From contig JAQFVV010000001.1 in NCBI GenBank assembly GCA_028023455.1, forward strand, positions 27,627,567-27,691,566: a stretch of 64,000 nt of DNA, in the 5' to 3' direction. Each line of letters starts with the position of its first letter. Positions within the stretch are counted from its first letter, which is position 1. A model generated the notes under the pieces. The model worked only from the letters and a program-made list of their open reading frames with translations, was not told the origin of the DNA and ran no database searches. Positions 62,406-64,000 of this stretch are shown here, in pieces. Made by a program: the position numbers and the translations under genes. Origin of the DNA: Epiperipatus broadwayi. Lineage: Eukaryota; Onychophora; Udeonychophora; Euonychophora; Peripatidae.

Positions 62406-63405
62406 TTATTGTTTTAATTTTTTAAAATTAAACAGTAACAAGAAATTGTGTCTAAATTCTTTATTTGTCAGAAAATAGACATAAAATGGTAAGACAAAAC
62501 TGAGATATTCTAAGAAACTAGAAAAAAATAACATCTGTTGGCAGAATTGACATTTTGAATATTAGGGATGAAAACAGATTTAAATTAAAAACTGCGAAGA
62601 TTGTGGCACCAGATATTCCTTCACATACTAACTGTATGGTCAGCATTCCATTCATTAAAACAAATACAGATTTCATTTCTTGAAAACTGCTGCTATACTC
62701 CCGCTGTTGAAGAGAAAAACGATTTTGCTTTAGTTGTTGGTATTTAATAATTAACTTTATGTTCATTAGAAATGAAGCAAAAAGAGGACAATTGCAAAAA
62801 ATATGTATGTAAATACATGCAATTAGCATATGTTTATTAGAGAAAAGCATTTCTATGTTTAGAACAAGGTCTTGTACTTTTTGATTATTAGAACAAAAAA
62901 TATTTTTAAAACCTAAGGCGTCTATAAAATGAAGATTACATAATAAAGAAATTACAATGGTAGAAAACACAAAGATAATCATTCGCTTCACAGTGATCCA
63001 ATACTTATGAGAATGTGGCCAAAATACAGATAAAAATCTATACATGGTTATGACAAATATTAAAGAGAAGTTACATCCCATTAATGACGGGAAAATTACG
63101 GGAAATATTTTCGAAATATAAAATTTTAGAACGAAATTTACATCAGAGGTGTAGAAGGATGCCATTAAGGGTAAAGGTATATTAGCTAATAAAAGATCCA
63201 AAACAGATGAAATGATGAAGCCAGTTTTCATTTGCAAGTCAAATTGCATTCTACTAAATACCAAAGGGCATAAGACATTTCCCAGAATTCCTGCTCCCCA
63301 GAAATAAAACCAAGCGTTCTTTACGTAAGAACTAAAATGTGGATTATGTGTTAAAGATATAGAATAATTAGAATTATTAATAAAACAATTATTATTTAAT
63401 TCCAT
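62406..63405 (-). pseudogene. Seven-transmembrane receptor paralogue, frameshifted before TM7
   Basis: The frame from the ATG at 63405 runs 295 residues to a stop at 62518 and covers TM1-TM6: LGNVL in TM1, SSVLDLLLAN in TM2 (conserved Asp), TMYRFLSVFWP at the TM3 end, and a third loop KYQQLKQNRFSLQQREY nearly equal to gene 1. In a T-run at about 62519-62527 the frame shifts by one; the other frame then reads LEYLSFVLPFYVYFLTNKEF, the exact equivalent of TM7 and tail in gene 1, to a TAA at 62406-62408. Intact length would be near 330. Either a young pseudogene, an allele, or a homopolymer assembly error; all other residues look constrained. The first 13 residues hold several Asn, with N11-S-N and N13-Y-S near possible glycosylation sites. 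Confidence 0.8.
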
Positions 63406-63729
63406 TAAGAAACAATTAAATATCTAATTTTGAACTAAATATTAACGGAATATAGTGCCTAAGTAACGATTAAATTTATCATAAAGGAATTTTATTAATT
63501 ATATAAAACTAAACCAGCTTTAAAAATTGCTTTATAGCAGTTATAAAATATTCAATGTTTATATTGCATTTGATATTCTTGCGTTCTAAATTTTTGAAGA
63601 ATTATTTATTTATCTATCACAAAGGTAAAACAAAGTATAAAGAAAAATAACATTTTGAAAATCTTTGCTGTTATTTTTTTTAATTCATTACAAATTCAAT
63701 AAATGTTTAACTATATTTCTACATTTTTA

Positions 63730-63731
<2 letters not shown>

Positions 63732-63776
<45 letters not shown>
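63732..63776. repeat. (AC)n(AT)n compound microsatellite
   Basis: About 14 AC units followed by 8 AT units, upstream of receptor gene 2. The open frame across it is a by-product of the repeat. Confidence 0.97.
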
Positions 63777-64000
63777 GCATTTTATATACTTATGTTATAA
63801 AAGTAAATACTATGTACTTTGAATATTCTTCTCCATTTAGAACTATTTACCAATTGAAGATTATTTTCGCGTTAGAAAAATACTACTTTTATGTTTGGTC
63901 ATTTACTAATAAGTACATTCACTTATTAATAAAAAAGCGAAAATTTGTTTTTCTATAAAATATACAAAATGCTAATATATTGTAACGGGATGGGGTGGGT

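Noticed and set aside
63665-63958. 97-codon frame with a His-Thr run
   Set aside because: The frame exists because of the (AC)n(AT)n microsatellite.
1-64000. CRISPR arrays, bacterial operons, phage or viral genes
   Set aside because: No regularly spaced identical repeats with unique spacers, no ribosome-binding-site-linked gene strings. All polymerase-like sequences belong to LINE or Penelope families.

Overview
This is AT-rich (clearly above two-thirds A+T by eye) nuclear DNA from an invertebrate animal. The evidence is long (TA)n, (TAA)n and (AC)n tracts, a 36-base N gap, no operons, very low gene density, and a transposon load of LINEs, a Penelope-like element, LTR retrotransposon remnants, short tRNA-like and foldback repeats. 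The phylum cannot be fixed from the sequence alone; a cnidarian or lophotrochozoan-type genome would fit, but that is a guess.

Host genes. Only two host-like protein genes are convincing. Both encode the same unusual, apparently single-exon seven-transmembrane receptor: an intact 328-residue copy at 18812-19798 (+) and a paralogue at 62406-63405 (-) whose last helix is in another frame after a T-run. They are about 43 kb apart and point towards each other. Both carry YRF where rhodopsin-class receptors have DRY, and IPFY or LPFY where NPxxY is expected, and they share a nearly identical third intracellular loop. This suggests a lineage-specific receptor family.

Region by region. 1-3640: 5' two-thirds of a broken LINE on the minus strand, with a zinc-knuckle ORF1, an EEP endonuclease and a YY1-like site at its 5' end. 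3641-6753: AT-rich sequence with nothing recognised. 6754-8624: a small LTR-bounded non-coding element on the minus strand with a tRNA-Lys-like primer site. 8790-9478: a tandem pair of a roughly 335-bp repeat, with more copies near 10.85 and 12.95 kb. 9740-10800: a Penelope-like element (minus) with RT motifs and a GIY-YIG domain. 13375-14325, 21540-24360 (-), 24930-27440, 38330-39430 and 46230-49110: five decayed copies of one RTE/CFDP2-like LINE family. 28456-28525: a tRNA-Gly-like sequence. 33985-34830: another LINE RT fragment, split by a foldback repeat. 37314-37408: a strongly structured RNA-like motif. 49616-59528: the most striking feature, a roughly 9.9-kb structure with 2.46-kb terminal inverted repeats that encloses two directly abutting 2.1-kb LTRs and a tRNA-Lys primer-binding site. 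60678-61152: a roughly 475-bp foldback hairpin. 61827-62230: a 200-bp tandem duplication just downstream of the second receptor.

How it fits together. Most of the window is layered mobile DNA. The receptor genes are islands in it, and several insertions can be ordered in time because one element interrupts another. Target duplications of 12-13 bp flank three copies of a short foldback family. The large inverted-repeat structure has no coding capacity that survives comparison of its two arms.
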